Source: Gammaproteobacteria bacterium (lineage in GTDB: Bacteria; Pseudomonadota; Gammaproteobacteria; UBA6429; Thiohalophilaceae). From it: DNA of 64,000 nucleotides. The DNA lies in NCBI GenBank assembly GCA_029880855.1, contig JAOUNS010000009.1:1-64000 (forward strand), given 5' to 3'. Below, piece after piece: positions 34,764 to 43,570 of this stretch (position 1 is its first letter; each line of letters opens with the position of its first letter). The notes under the pieces are model-generated. The model searched no databases, was not told the origin of the DNA, and was given only the letters and a program-made list of their open reading frames with translations. Position numbers and translations under genes: made by a program.

Positions 34764-36095
34764 ATGTCCCGACGCAAGCAAAAACTCCCCACCGAACCGG
34801 TTATCGCCACCATTGAATCACTGACCCATGAAGGTCGCGGTGTGACACATATTGACGGCAAGGCTGTGTTCGTGGATGGCGTCCTGCCCAAAGAGGAGGT
34901 GCGTTGTCGTTATGTCCATCGGCACCGTCGTTACGATGAGGCCGAGTTGCTGGAAATACTCCGGGCCTCACCGGAGCGGGTGACACCCCGCTGCGCCCAT
35001 TTTGCTGTGTGCGGCGGTTGCAGCCTGCAACATCTGGCGGCGGAACAACAAATCGGTAACAAACAACAGGTGCTGCTGGACAACCTGCAACGGATTGGCA
35101 AGGTGACACCGGCAACCGTGTTGCCACCGATGACCGGGCCGGTCTGGGGATACCGACGCAAGGCCAGACTTGGGGTTAAGTATGTCATCAAAAAAGGCAA
35201 GGTGCTGGTCGGGTTCCGGGAAAAACGCAGTGGTTTTCTCGCCGAGCTGGAACGCTGTGAAGTCTTGCACCCCGATGTGGGTATGCGGTTGACTGAATTG
35301 GCGGAGCTGATTGCCACGCTGGCCTGTCGGGATCGTCTCCCGCAAATCGAGGTGGCGGTTGGTGACAACGCGACAGCGCTGGTTTTGCGTCATCTTGATC
35401 CCTTATCAGCCGAGGATCACAGCAAGCTGATCGACTATGCCAAAACCACCGGCCTGTGGCTCTATCTGCAACCGGCCGGCCCCGATTCCATCGTACCGTT
35501 ATGGCCGGAGCAACCGCGGCTGTTCTACCGTTTGGACGAATATGATGTGGAGATCGACTTTGAACCGGGTGACTTTGTACAGGTGAACAGTGATATCAAC
35601 CGGCAGATGATCCACCAGGCATTGGCCCTGCTGGATGTGCAGCCCGACGATCGGGTGCTGGAGCTGTTTTGTGGTCTGGGTAATTTCTCTTTTGCGCTGG
35701 CCAGGCAGGCGGCAACTGTCACGTCCGTGGAAGGAGAGAAAAGCCTGATCGATCGCGCCCGCCTCAATGCGCAACAAAACGGTCTGGACAATGTGAGTTT
35801 TCATGTTGCCGATCTGGCGGCGACGGACCCGAATGTGCCCTGGTTGAAGCAGGGTGACTATAGCAAGGTGTTGCTGGATCCCGCCCGTACCGGTGCAGAC
35901 GGGATCATTCCCCAGCTTGGGAAATTGGCGGTACCGCGGATTGTGTATGTCTCCTGTAATCCGGCTACACTGGCAAGAGATGCCGGTATGTTGTGTCATG
36001 ACTACGGCTATCAACTGGTCAGTGCCGGGGTGATGGATATGTTTCCTCACACCGCGCATGTGGAGTCAATCGCCTTGTTCGAACGGAAGAAGTAA
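34764..36095 (+). CDS. rlmD: 23S rRNA (uracil-1939-C5)-methyltransferase RlmD
   Basis: A 443-residue protein. It has an N-terminal TRAM domain (IATIESLTHEGRGVTHIDGKA), the Fe-S cysteines in CAHFAVCGGCSLQHL (~residues 74-88) plus ERCEVLHP, the SAM motif VLELFCGLGNFSFALA, and catalytic YVSCNPATLARD (~395-406). It methylates U1939. The CYTH gene starts in the stop codon (TAATG). Confidence 0.94.
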   Translation: MSRRKQKLPTEPVIATIESLTHEGRGVTHIDGKAVFVDGVLPKEEVRCRYVHRHRRYDEAELLEILRASPERVTPRCAHFAVCGGCSLQHLAAEQQIGNKQQVLLDNLQRIGKVTPATVLPPMTGPVWGYRRKARLGVKYVIKKGKVLVGFREKRSGFLAELERCEVLHPDVGMRLTELAELIATLACRDRLPQIEVAVGDNATALVLRHLDPLSAEDHSKLIDYAKTTGLWLYLQPAGPDSIVPLWPEQPRLFYRLDEYDVEIDFEPGDFVQVNSDINRQMIHQALALLDVQPDDRVLELFCGLGNFSFALARQAATVTSVEGEKSLIDRARLNAQQNGLDNVSFHVADLAATDPNVPWLKQGDYSKVLLDPARTGADGIIPQLGKLAVPRIVYVSCNPATLARDAGMLCHDYGYQLVSAGVMDMFPHTAHVESIALFERKK

Positions 36096-36565
36096 TGGGC
36101 ACGGAAATCGAAAGAAAATTCCTTCTCAAGGATGACAGCTGGCGGGCGGCAGCGGATGCGGGCTGTCGCTATCTTCAGGGGTATCTGGTGGGTTCACAAC
36201 ATGCCTCGGTGCGGGTTCGTATCGAAGGGGACAAGGCGTTTCTGAATATAAAAAGCGCCACATTGGGGATTTATCGCAAAGAGTATGAATATCCCATTCC
36301 GGTGTCCGATGCGGAAGAGTTGTTAAATACGTTGTGTGAAAAACCGCTGATCGACAAGGTGCGATATCACCTTACCCATGCCGGTCACGTCTGGGAGATA
36401 GATGTGTTCAGCGGCGATAACAGCGGACTGGTGGTGGCGGAGCTGGAACTGGAACGGGAAGACAGTCCGTTTGAACGACCGGCCTGGCTGGGCGATGAAG
36501 TATCCGATGATCCCGGCTATTATAATGTTTCACTGGTGAAACACCCGTATAAGGACTGGAAATAA
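36095..36565 (+). CDS. CYTH-domain phosphatase (inorganic triphosphatase-like)
   Basis: A 156-residue CYTH/TTM protein beginning MGTEIERKFLLK, the ExExK motif at residues 4-8. Basic and acidic tunnel residues follow (VRVRIEGDKAFLNIKS, ELELERED). The family hydrolyses inorganic triphosphate or related substrates with divalent metal. It is one base from rlmD and 4 bp before the L,D-transpeptidase gene, so all three probably form an operon. Confidence 0.88.
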   Translation: MGTEIERKFLLKDDSWRAAADAGCRYLQGYLVGSQHASVRVRIEGDKAFLNIKSATLGIYRKEYEYPIPVSDAEELLNTLCEKPLIDKVRYHLTHAGHVWEIDVFSGDNSGLVVAELELEREDSPFERPAWLGDEVSDDPGYYNVSLVKHPYKDWK

Positions 36566-36569
36566 CAAG

Positions 36570-37058
36570 ATGGTCAATCGTGATCAGATTGAGGTCAGTA
36601 TCAGCCGGCAACGCCTGCGTTACACCAAACAGGGGCGGGTGGTGCTGGATGTGGCGGTCTCCACAGCGACAAATGGTCCGGGTGAGGTGCATGGCAGCGA
36701 ATGTACACCGCGCGGCAAACACTATATCCGTGCCAAAATCGGCGCCGGTTGTGCCGCAGATACCGTGTTTGTGGGGCGGCGGCCCACCGGTGAGATCTAT
36801 TCGCCCGAAATGCGCGAGATTTTTCCCGAACGGGACTGGATTCTGACCCGCATCATGTGGTTGTGCGGGCTGGAGCCGGGCAAGAATCGGCTGGGTGAAG
36901 TGGACACCATGCGCCGTTATGTCTATATCCATGGGTGTCCCGATGAGGATGAAATGGGGACACCGGGTTCTCACGGGTGCGTGAAGATGCGAAATACCGA
37001 TATAATCACCCTGTTTGACGCCGTTGACGTGGGAACACCCGTCACCATCATTGAATAA
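36570..37058 (+). CDS. L,D-transpeptidase (YkuD) family protein without signal peptide
   Basis: A 162-residue YkuD-domain protein. The catalytic motif is YIHGCPDEDEMGTPGSHGCV (His ~128, Cys ~143), with the early strand IEVSISRQRLRYTKQGRVVL. Family members make 3-3 cross-links in peptidoglycan or attach lipoproteins, normally in the periplasm. No signal peptide or lipobox is visible in the annotated start, which is unusual; nagZ lies directly downstream. Confidence 0.8.
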   Translation: MVNRDQIEVSISRQRLRYTKQGRVVLDVAVSTATNGPGEVHGSECTPRGKHYIRAKIGAGCAADTVFVGRRPTGEIYSPEMREIFPERDWILTRIMWLCGLEPGKNRLGEVDTMRRYVYIHGCPDEDEMGTPGSHGCVKMRNTDIITLFDAVDVGTPVTIIE

Positions 37059-37083
37059 TAATCAGAATTAACCGGAAAACATT

Positions 37084-38145
37084 ATGTCACTTGGCCCGAT
37101 CATGCTCGACGTTGCCGGCGTTGAGTTAACCGAAGAAGACAAGGATATCCTGCGCCATCCCCTGGTGGGTGGTGTGATCCTTTTTACCCGCAACTTCGCC
37201 TCGATGGAGCAACTGCAGGATCTGGTAAAGGCGATCCACGCCCTGCGTGATCCCCGTTTGTTGATTGCCGTGGACCATGAAGGGGGACGAGTACAGCGTT
37301 TTCGGGAAGGGTTTTCCCTTATTCCGCCCATGGCCCGTTTTGGCGAGATATATCACCACGATCACAAAAAAGCCCGTTCACTGTCCAATCTGTGTGGCTG
37401 GTTGATGGCGGTGGAATTGCGTGCGGTGGATATCGACTTCAGTTTTGCCCCGGTGCTGGATCTGGACTATGGCATCAGTACGGTGATTGGCGACCGGGCC
37501 TTTGAACGTGATCCGGCCATTGTGACTGAACTGGCGCATGAGTTTATGAAGGGCATGCAGGATGCAGGAATGGCCGCCACCGGCAAACATTTCCCCGGCC
37601 ATGGTGCGATCGCCGCCGACTCACATATTGATATACCGGTGGACGAACGCAGCTACAACGAGATCTATGCCGAAGATATTCAGCCTTTCAAACGCATGAT
37701 TGAGCATAACCTTGCCGCCATTATGCCCGCCCATGTCATTTACAATCAGGTTGATCCCATGCCGGCCGGATTTTCCGGCTTTTGGTTGCAAGACGTCTTG
37801 CGCAAACGGCTGAACTTCCAGGGGGTGATCTTCAGTGATGATCTGGATATGCAGGGCGCCAGTGTGATCAGTGATGATTATACTGAGCGTGCGCGTGCCG
37901 CGTTGACGGCCGGTTGTGATATGGCGCTGGTCTGCAATAATCGGCCGGCTGCAATCCAGGTGCTGGAAGGACTGGGAGAGTATGATGATCCGGTCGGCCA
38001 CATGCGTCTGGCGCGTATGCACGGCAGACATCCCACCAGCTGGGAAAAACTACGCAAGAATGTGCGCTGGCGCTCCGCCACCGATATCCTGAAACAGTAC
38101 CAGGAAAATCCGACTCTGGATCTGGACTTCAAACTGACGGAATAA
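37084..38145 (+). CDS. nagZ: Beta-N-acetylhexosaminidase NagZ
   Basis: A 353-residue GH3 enzyme of the short NagZ type: LIAVDHEGGRVQRFREGF, and the loop KHFPGHGAIAADSHIDIP that carries the catalytic acid/base His/Asp, then the nucleophile in GVIFSDDLDMQGA. It cleaves GlcNAc-anhydro-muramyl peptides in the cytoplasm during wall recycling. It overlaps the mscS-like gene by one base. Confidence 0.95.
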   Translation: MSLGPIMLDVAGVELTEEDKDILRHPLVGGVILFTRNFASMEQLQDLVKAIHALRDPRLLIAVDHEGGRVQRFREGFSLIPPMARFGEIYHHDHKKARSLSNLCGWLMAVELRAVDIDFSFAPVLDLDYGISTVIGDRAFERDPAIVTELAHEFMKGMQDAGMAATGKHFPGHGAIAADSHIDIPVDERSYNEIYAEDIQPFKRMIEHNLAAIMPAHVIYNQVDPMPAGFSGFWLQDVLRKRLNFQGVIFSDDLDMQGASVISDDYTERARAALTAGCDMALVCNNRPAAIQVLEGLGEYDDPVGHMRLARMHGRHPTSWEKLRKNVRWRSATDILKQYQENPTLDLDFKLTE

Positions 38146-39224
38146 TGAAAACAGAACAAATCATCAAATTCATCGAGGATCTGACCGGCGGTAATTCACT
38201 CACGCTGTATGTCTTTGCCATCGTGTTTGCGGCCTTGTTACTGGATTTTGTCCAGAAGCGGGTATTGCTCAAGCTGCAAAAACGCCTGGAACAGACCCGC
38301 ACCCTGTGGGATGACGTGGCCATCGAATCGGTACAGCGCCCGATCAGTTTCCTGATCTGGTTATTGGGTATCAGTCTGGCCGCCGAACTGATCGGTCTGA
38401 AAGCGGCGATTATTGTTCGGGAAGTGGGCTTTATCCTCATTGTGACCTGGGCGTTGATCCGGTTTATTGGTCAGGTCGACAAGAAAATTATTCATGAAGG
38501 TGAAGTCAACGGCAAACCAATTGATCGCACCACAGCGGATGCAGTAACCCAATTGCTCAAGGTGTCCGTGATCATTACCGCCGGTTTGGTGTTGCTGGAA
38601 TCCCTTGGCTTTGACATTTCAGCCATCCTCGCCTTTGGCGGTATCGGCGGTGTAGCGGTTGGTTTTGCCTCGAAGGATTTGCTGGCCAACTTTTTCGGTG
38701 CGGTGATGATCTATCTGGATCGGCCGTTCTCCATCGGCGACTGGATACGGTCACCGGATAAACAGATCGAGGGTACGGTGGAACGCATTGGCTGGCGGCT
38801 TACGGTGATCCGCACCTTTGACAAAAGACCGCTGTATGTCCCCAATTCAGTATTCGCCAGCATTGCTGTGGAAAATCCCTCACGGATGACCAATCGTCGT
38901 ATCTATGAAACCATCGGAGTACGCTATGACGATGCTGACAAATTGCCGGTGATTGTAGCAGATGTGGAAAAGATGCTGAAAAGCCATCCGGAGATCGATC
39001 AGGATCAAACCTTGATGGTCAATTTCAACGAGTTTGCCGCCTCATCACTGGATTTTTTCGTTTATACCTTTACCAAAACCACCAACTGGCAATATTTTCA
39101 TCAGGTAAAGCAGGATGTCCTGTTCAAAATCAATGGCATCATTACCGGCCATGGTGCAGAAATCGCCTTTCCCACTTCAACGGTACACTTGCCTGATCCG
39201 CTTGTTGTGGAACAACACACATAA
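38145..39224 (+). CDS. MscS-family mechanosensitive channel
   Basis: A 359-residue channel with about four transmembrane helices. The MscS pore helix and beta domain are seen in ILAFGGIGGVAVGFASKDLL, then NFFGAVMIYLDRPFSIGDWI (~residues 165-203), with the cytoplasmic C-terminal domain to ~355. It resembles longer YnaI/YbdG-like or MscMJ-like members. It probably releases osmolytes on hypo-osmotic shock. Confidence 0.88.
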   Translation: MKTEQIIKFIEDLTGGNSLTLYVFAIVFAALLLDFVQKRVLLKLQKRLEQTRTLWDDVAIESVQRPISFLIWLLGISLAAELIGLKAAIIVREVGFILIVTWALIRFIGQVDKKIIHEGEVNGKPIDRTTADAVTQLLKVSVIITAGLVLLESLGFDISAILAFGGIGGVAVGFASKDLLANFFGAVMIYLDRPFSIGDWIRSPDKQIEGTVERIGWRLTVIRTFDKRPLYVPNSVFASIAVENPSRMTNRRIYETIGVRYDDADKLPVIVADVEKMLKSHPEIDQDQTLMVNFNEFAASSLDFFVYTFTKTTNWQYFHQVKQDVLFKINGIITGHGAEIAFPTSTVHLPDPLVVEQHT

Positions 39225-39233
39225 GGAACCCGT

Positions 39234-39779
39234 ATGACCCCGGAACAAGCCGAACAGGCCTATCAGGAAGCTGATTGCCTCTTTTCCAATGCGCAGGTTG
39301 CGGCGGCGCTGGATAACATGGCCGACGCGATGCAGCAGCGTCTGGCCGGCAGCAACCCGTTAATGCTGGTGGTGATGACCGGCGGTATTATCCCGGCCGG
39401 TCATTTGTTGACACGGTTACAGTTCCCCATGCAAATTGATTACATCCATGCCACACGCTATCGCGGCGAAACCAGTGGTGGTACCTTGCACTGGATTGCC
39501 GAACCCAGCTTTCCTTTGCAGGATCGTACTGTGGTCATTGTGGATGATATCCTGGATGAAGGCGTTACTCTGGACGAGCTGATCAAGTTTTGTCAGGCGG
39601 CCGGCGCCACTGCGGTATACAGTGCTGTTCTGGTGGAAAAGAACAAACCGCGTGCAGTGAGCATCAAGGCGGATTTTGTCGGACTGGTGACAGAGGATCG
39701 TTATCTGTTTGGATACGGGATGGATTATAAAGATTACCTGCGCAACGCCGCAGGCATTTACGCAGTGAAGGGCATGTAG
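39234..39779 (+). CDS. hpt: Hypoxanthine-guanine phosphoribosyltransferase
   Basis: A 181-residue type I PRTase with the PRPP loop VVIVDDILDEGVTLDELI (~residues 101-118) and LVVMTGGIIPAGHLL. It makes IMP or GMP from hypoxanthine or guanine. Two bases separate it from mtnP, whose product is hypoxanthine when acting on methylthioinosine, so the pair forms a salvage module. Confidence 0.88.
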   Translation: MTPEQAEQAYQEADCLFSNAQVAAALDNMADAMQQRLAGSNPLMLVVMTGGIIPAGHLLTRLQFPMQIDYIHATRYRGETSGGTLHWIAEPSFPLQDRTVVIVDDILDEGVTLDELIKFCQAAGATAVYSAVLVEKNKPRAVSIKADFVGLVTEDRYLFGYGMDYKDYLRNAAGIYAVKGM

Positions 39780-39781
39780 TC

Positions 39782-40522
39782 ATGGCGGGTATAGCAATTA
39801 TTGGCGGCACCGGTTTAACCTCGTTAACAGATCTTGAAATTACCGGCCGGGAGATCATGCAAAGCCCCTATGGTGAACCATCCGGTCCGTTGACCCGGGG
39901 CAAATTAATGGGCAAGGAAGTTTTGTTTCTGCCACGGCATGGTTATGGTCATACCATTCCGCCGCACAAGGTCAACTATCGCGCCAACATCGCCGTGCTG
40001 AAAGAGGCGGGGGCGGAAAAAATTATCGCCGTGAATGCGGTTGGCGGTATTGCTGCTGATATGCAACCGGGCAAGCTGGTGATACCGGATCAGATTATTG
40101 ATTACACCTATTCACGTCTGCATACCTATTTTGAAGATGGTCTGGATGACGTGGTGCACATTGATTTTACTCACCCCTATTGTGAATCACTGCGTGAACA
40201 GATCATCACAGTGGCCAACAATAAGGGAATCGAGGTATTGACCAGGGCGACGTATGCCGCCACTCAGGGACCACGTCTGGAAACCACGGCCGAAATTGAT
40301 CGGCTGGACCGCGATGGTTGCCATCTGGTGGGGATGACCGGGATGCCGGAAGCGGCGCTGGCGCGGGAACTTGAGCTTTGCTACGCCAGTATCTCAGTGG
40401 TGGCCAACATGGCGGCCGGTCGCGGTGCCGGAGAGATCACCATGGAAGAGATCGAGGCCAATTTGGTCAGCGGCATGAAGCAGGTACGAAACCTGCTGGA
40501 GCAGGTTATCCCGGTACTTTAG
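39782..40522 (+). CDS. S-methyl-5'-thioinosine phosphorylase (MTAP/PNP family)
   Basis: A 246-residue phosphorylase: IAIIGGTGLTSL, LFLPRHGYGHTIPPHKVNYR (phosphate and ribose contacts), ATQGPRLETTAEIDRL and GMTGMPEAALARELELCYAS. The neighbourhood (nagZ, csiV, mfd) matches the Pseudomonas gene for methylthioinosine phosphorylase, so methylthioinosine is the likelier substrate than methylthioadenosine. It ends overlapping csiV (convergent) by 17 bp. Confidence 0.85.
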   Translation: MAGIAIIGGTGLTSLTDLEITGREIMQSPYGEPSGPLTRGKLMGKEVLFLPRHGYGHTIPPHKVNYRANIAVLKEAGAEKIIAVNAVGGIAADMQPGKLVIPDQIIDYTYSRLHTYFEDGLDDVVHIDFTHPYCESLREQIITVANNKGIEVLTRATYAATQGPRLETTAEIDRLDRDGCHLVGMTGMPEAALARELELCYASISVVANMAAGRGAGEITMEEIEANLVSGMKQVRNLLEQVIPVL

Positions 40523-41435
40523 TTCGGGCAGCACCGGGTGTCGCCGGCTGGTTTGTAACCGGCGGCGTTTCAATCGGTACTTCAAAAGGTGTAATCTTCA
40601 CCAGCACACCGATCACAGGGTGGTCGATGTAGTGCAGTTCCTTGCTGCGCATGCGCCGGTTTTGCTTCAGATAGTAAACTTCATTTTTCCCCTGACGATT
40701 ATCCAGATAACCGGAATCAAATCGATCAACGCTGCCGGTTTCTGACGCTTTTTTATAAATCAGTTCAATGTCGGTATGTAAATAACGCGACAGAACGATT
40801 TTTATCAAACCTTGCAGATTGGTGATCTGTGGCGGTTGCGTTTCCTCCATAGCAGGGTTATCGGCTGCCGGGAAAGCAGGATCACCGCCGGCAACAGAAC
40901 CTGTATCCGGTGTCGGTTGTGCGGCGGCAGGTTGTGTTGGTACCGGGTGGGGAGCGGGTTCAGGTGCGGCAGTCACCTCGATCGGGCTGAATACACCGGC
41001 GTCAGCATCATCTGCTGTTATTGCATGCTTGAAAAAGACATTTAACGCTTCTTCTCTTGGCATACCCGGTTGCCGCCAACCGGTGTGTAGCAGTATCTTG
41101 TATTGCTCAGACTGTTTCAGTGTTTTCAGCTCGTCCTGCAATAACAGGGCGGACTTGTCCAGCATGGTAAATGAGTATTTGGGATCATACTGGGGATTCA
41201 ATCCGGCAACCGGTGTTTTACCCAGCACAACGGTTTTTTCCGGCACGGCCAGATCAGCCGTCACTTTCCAGATTTCCGGTGTTGTGGTTTCTTTATTGAC
41301 AGCCTGATTTTCAAAGACAATCAGCTCAACATCGTAATAGCGGGTTTTTTCCTCCTGCTGTGGCGCGGCTGTCGCCGGTAACAAAAGCAGGCTGAACAGA
41401 ATAAAGGTCAGGTTTCTCAAGAAGGTGCTCATCAT
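40506..41435 (-). CDS. CsiV family periplasmic protein
   Basis: A 309-residue exported protein with signal peptide (LTFILFSLLLLPATAA). The N-terminal YYDVELIVFENQ, HTGWRQPG and C-terminal YYLKQNRRMRSKELHYIDHP with PVIGVLVKITP match the CsiV family, a partner needed for D-amino-acid/peptidoglycan sensing in Vibrio. A Pro/Ala-rich low-complexity linker occupies ~155-200. It sits between mtnP and mfd, as in Pseudomonas. Confidence 0.85.
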   Translation of the reverse strand: MMSTFLRNLTFILFSLLLLPATAAPQQEEKTRYYDVELIVFENQAVNKETTTPEIWKVTADLAVPEKTVVLGKTPVAGLNPQYDPKYSFTMLDKSALLLQDELKTLKQSEQYKILLHTGWRQPGMPREEALNVFFKHAITADDADAGVFSPIEVTAAPEPAPHPVPTQPAAAQPTPDTGSVAGGDPAFPAADNPAMEETQPPQITNLQGLIKIVLSRYLHTDIELIYKKASETGSVDRFDSGYLDNRQGKNEVYYLKQNRRMRSKELHYIDHPVIGVLVKITPFEVPIETPPVTNQPATPGAARTKVPG

Positions 41436-41482
41436 CGTCGATATTGTTATAGTGTATTGAGGTGATTTAACAGTAAATATCC

Positions 41483-42004
41483 ATGTCTGTCAAAAACGTA
41501 CTTCGTATGGGGCATCCCGTTTTAAGGCAAATTGCCGCCCCCGTCACAGAGTTTAACACACCGGAATTAAATAGCCTCATCCAGGATATGTTTGACACCA
41601 TGGCCGCGCTGGACGGGGCCGGGTTGGCTGCGCCGCAGATCGGTGTCTCCCGACGGGTGGTCATTTTTGGGGTGGAAAGGAACCGCCGTTACCCGGCAGC
41701 TGAACCGGTTCCCCAAACTATTCTCATTAACCCTGAAGTTCTGCCTCTGGATGACGATATGGAAGAAGGGTGGGAAGGATGTCTGAGCGTTCCCGGTTTA
41801 CGGGGCCAGGTTCCCCGATATACCCATATTATATATCGTGGCTATGACGAAACCGGACACCTTTTTGAACGTGAAGTCCGGGGATTTCACGCCAGAGTGG
41901 TACAGCATGAAGTTGATCACCTGGACGGTATCCTTTACCCACAGCGTATCAGGGACTTCTCCCGGTTTGGCTTCGAAGCAGAGTTGACCGGACACGATTT
42001 TTGA
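41483..42004 (+). CDS. def: Peptide deformylase
   Basis: A 173-residue metalloenzyme with all three motifs: [22 protein letters not shown] (Cys metal ligand) and [15 protein letters not shown] (HExxH). It removes N-formyl groups from nascent proteins. It is not beside fmt, so it may be a second, accessory deformylase. Divergent from csiV. Confidence 0.93.
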   Translation: MSVKNVLRMGHPVLRQIAAPVTEFNTPELNSLIQDMFDTMAALDGAGLAAPQIGVSRRVVIFGVERNRRYPAAEPVPQTILINPEVLPLDDDMEEGWEGCLSVPGLRGQVPRYTHIIYRGYDETGHLFEREVRGFHARVVQHEVDHLDGILYPQRIRDFSRFGFEAELTGHDF

Positions 42005-42050
42005 AAGGCTGATTACAGCACAAACCGGCATTGAATTGACGGGGTTGACC

Positions 42051-42845
42051 ATGGGATATCTCGACGAATTGAAAGTACAGGCGGAACAGCAACAGATCCT
42101 GGCGCGGGCTGCCAAACGCCGCGAAGAACAGCTTGAAGCCATCTATCAGGAACGCATCCTGCCGCGTCTGGAACAGATCTACAGCTATTTTTCCGAAGTG
42201 GTCTCGCACCTCAACACCCTTAATATCGAAACCAGGGTCGATTATCGTCTGGAAGATCTGGCGCATTTCAAGGAGTTGCAGCAAAAGAACTATACCATCC
42301 AGGCCGACAGCAGCAACCAGATGAAAGAGGTGAGAATCGACGTAGAGTGTACTGGAGCAGGGCCGCTGGAAGTCCGCGTGGACGGGAAACTCGTAGTGGA
42401 AAAATGGACACGTTTTTTGCAGGAGCATCAGCTCAAATATCACACCAAATTGCAACTGGACGAGCGCAAGTCAGTGACCGGTGCGATATTTATTCTGGAA
42501 CAATATGTGCCGATTTCATTTATCTTTGTTGCCGACGTGGAAAAAAGCAGTATTAATCTGACGATAGTGAATTTTGAGGGGCTGGGGGTCCGGAATCTGC
42601 AGTTTTCACCGGAAACCATTACAGAAGAGCTGATGGACAAAATGGGCAAGTTTATCGCCCGCAAGAACCAGAGTTTCTTTACCCAGGAAATATCCGAATC
42701 GGATCGGCGACGACTGCGTGCCAAGGTGCTGTATGAACAACAACAGCGTGAAATGGAGTTGAAGTCAGCGGAAAACCCTTTTAACACAGACAGCACACCG
42801 GTGAAAAAGAAAGGTTTTCTGGGTGGGTTGTTTAAAGGGAAATAG
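42051..42845 (+). CDS. Conserved hypothetical protein, 264 aa
   Basis: Start at ATG 42051 (MGYLDELKVQAEQQQILAR); an upstream TTG at 42036 is less likely. It has a charged coiled-coil N-terminus (~1-70), an alpha/beta middle domain (~70-190) and a second helical segment (~205-245), ending in a basic tail (PVKKKGFLGGLFKGK). No signal peptide or membrane helix. No family recognised. Confidence 0.6.
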   Translation: MGYLDELKVQAEQQQILARAAKRREEQLEAIYQERILPRLEQIYSYFSEVVSHLNTLNIETRVDYRLEDLAHFKELQQKNYTIQADSSNQMKEVRIDVECTGAGPLEVRVDGKLVVEKWTRFLQEHQLKYHTKLQLDERKSVTGAIFILEQYVPISFIFVADVEKSSINLTIVNFEGLGVRNLQFSPETITEELMDKMGKFIARKNQSFFTQEISESDRRRLRAKVLYEQQQREMELKSAENPFNTDSTPVKKKGFLGGLFKGK

Positions 42846-42954
42846 CAATTATCCTTGTTGTCGCACTGGGTGGGTATGTCCGCATCCGTCCACCTCTGGT
42901 TTAAAGCCGGGAAATGTTCGGTGAGTCTGCTCCGCCGGCTGTGCTGATGACAGG

Positions 42955-43500
42955 CTAGTGTTCTTGTAACGATTCTGTCGGCACCTTGCGCAAGTCAACC
43001 GGTTCCGTTTTTTGTTGTACCATTTGCCAGAACAGATTGCGTTGTTCTGTATCTGTGATTGCCTCCCATGGAATAAACAAAACTTTGCCGAATGTTTGAT
43101 AGAGGTACAGAAAGCGGGGACTGTGGCTGTGTCCTGCATATACACTCCAATCCGCCCCCATTGAAAACCGGTCTGTTTTAATATAAAAACCGGTATCATC
43201 AACCTCCAGATGGACCAAACCCGGTTCTCCGTTTTCATATCGATATTGTTGCAGCCATTTTGCCGAGCGGGAGCTGTAGCGCGTAAGCATCAGAATGCCG
43301 ACGCAAAACAAGATGGCGGATAGCCAGTGCAATAAATCCGGTTCTGTCAATTGCAGATAAAGCAGAATACTTGTCAAAAAAACCAGTAGTGTTGTCATCG
43401 TATAGCCAATGGTTGGCTTTTTGCTTAATGTCCAGAAATCACGATATGCTGACAGCAGCATTTCTTCTGTCAGCAGGTAATCTGTTTTAATGTCTACCAT
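42955..43500 (-). CDS. YcxB-like membrane protein
   Basis: A 181-residue protein from the ATG at 43500 (MVDIKTDYLLTEEMLLSAYR); the longer frame would run into mfd. Two transmembrane helices at ~30-65 (TTLLVFLTSILLYLQL; LLHWLSAILFCVGILML) precede a PH-like YcxB domain (LEVDDTGFYIKTDRFSM, ADWSVY, FIPWEAI). Function unknown. It lies 70 bp downstream of mfd and may be cotranscribed with it. Confidence 0.65.
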   Translation of the reverse strand: MVDIKTDYLLTEEMLLSAYRDFWTLSKKPTIGYTMTTLLVFLTSILLYLQLTEPDLLHWLSAILFCVGILMLTRYSSRSAKWLQQYRYENGEPGLVHLEVDDTGFYIKTDRFSMGADWSVYAGHSHSPRFLYLYQTFGKVLFIPWEAITDTEQRNLFWQMVQQKTEPVDLRKVPTESLQEH

Positions 43501-43570
43501 CTTGCCTGGACCTTTATCGTTATTGTTTTTTATCATTTCGGTGGTTGCGGCTACAGGTGATGCTGATCTA

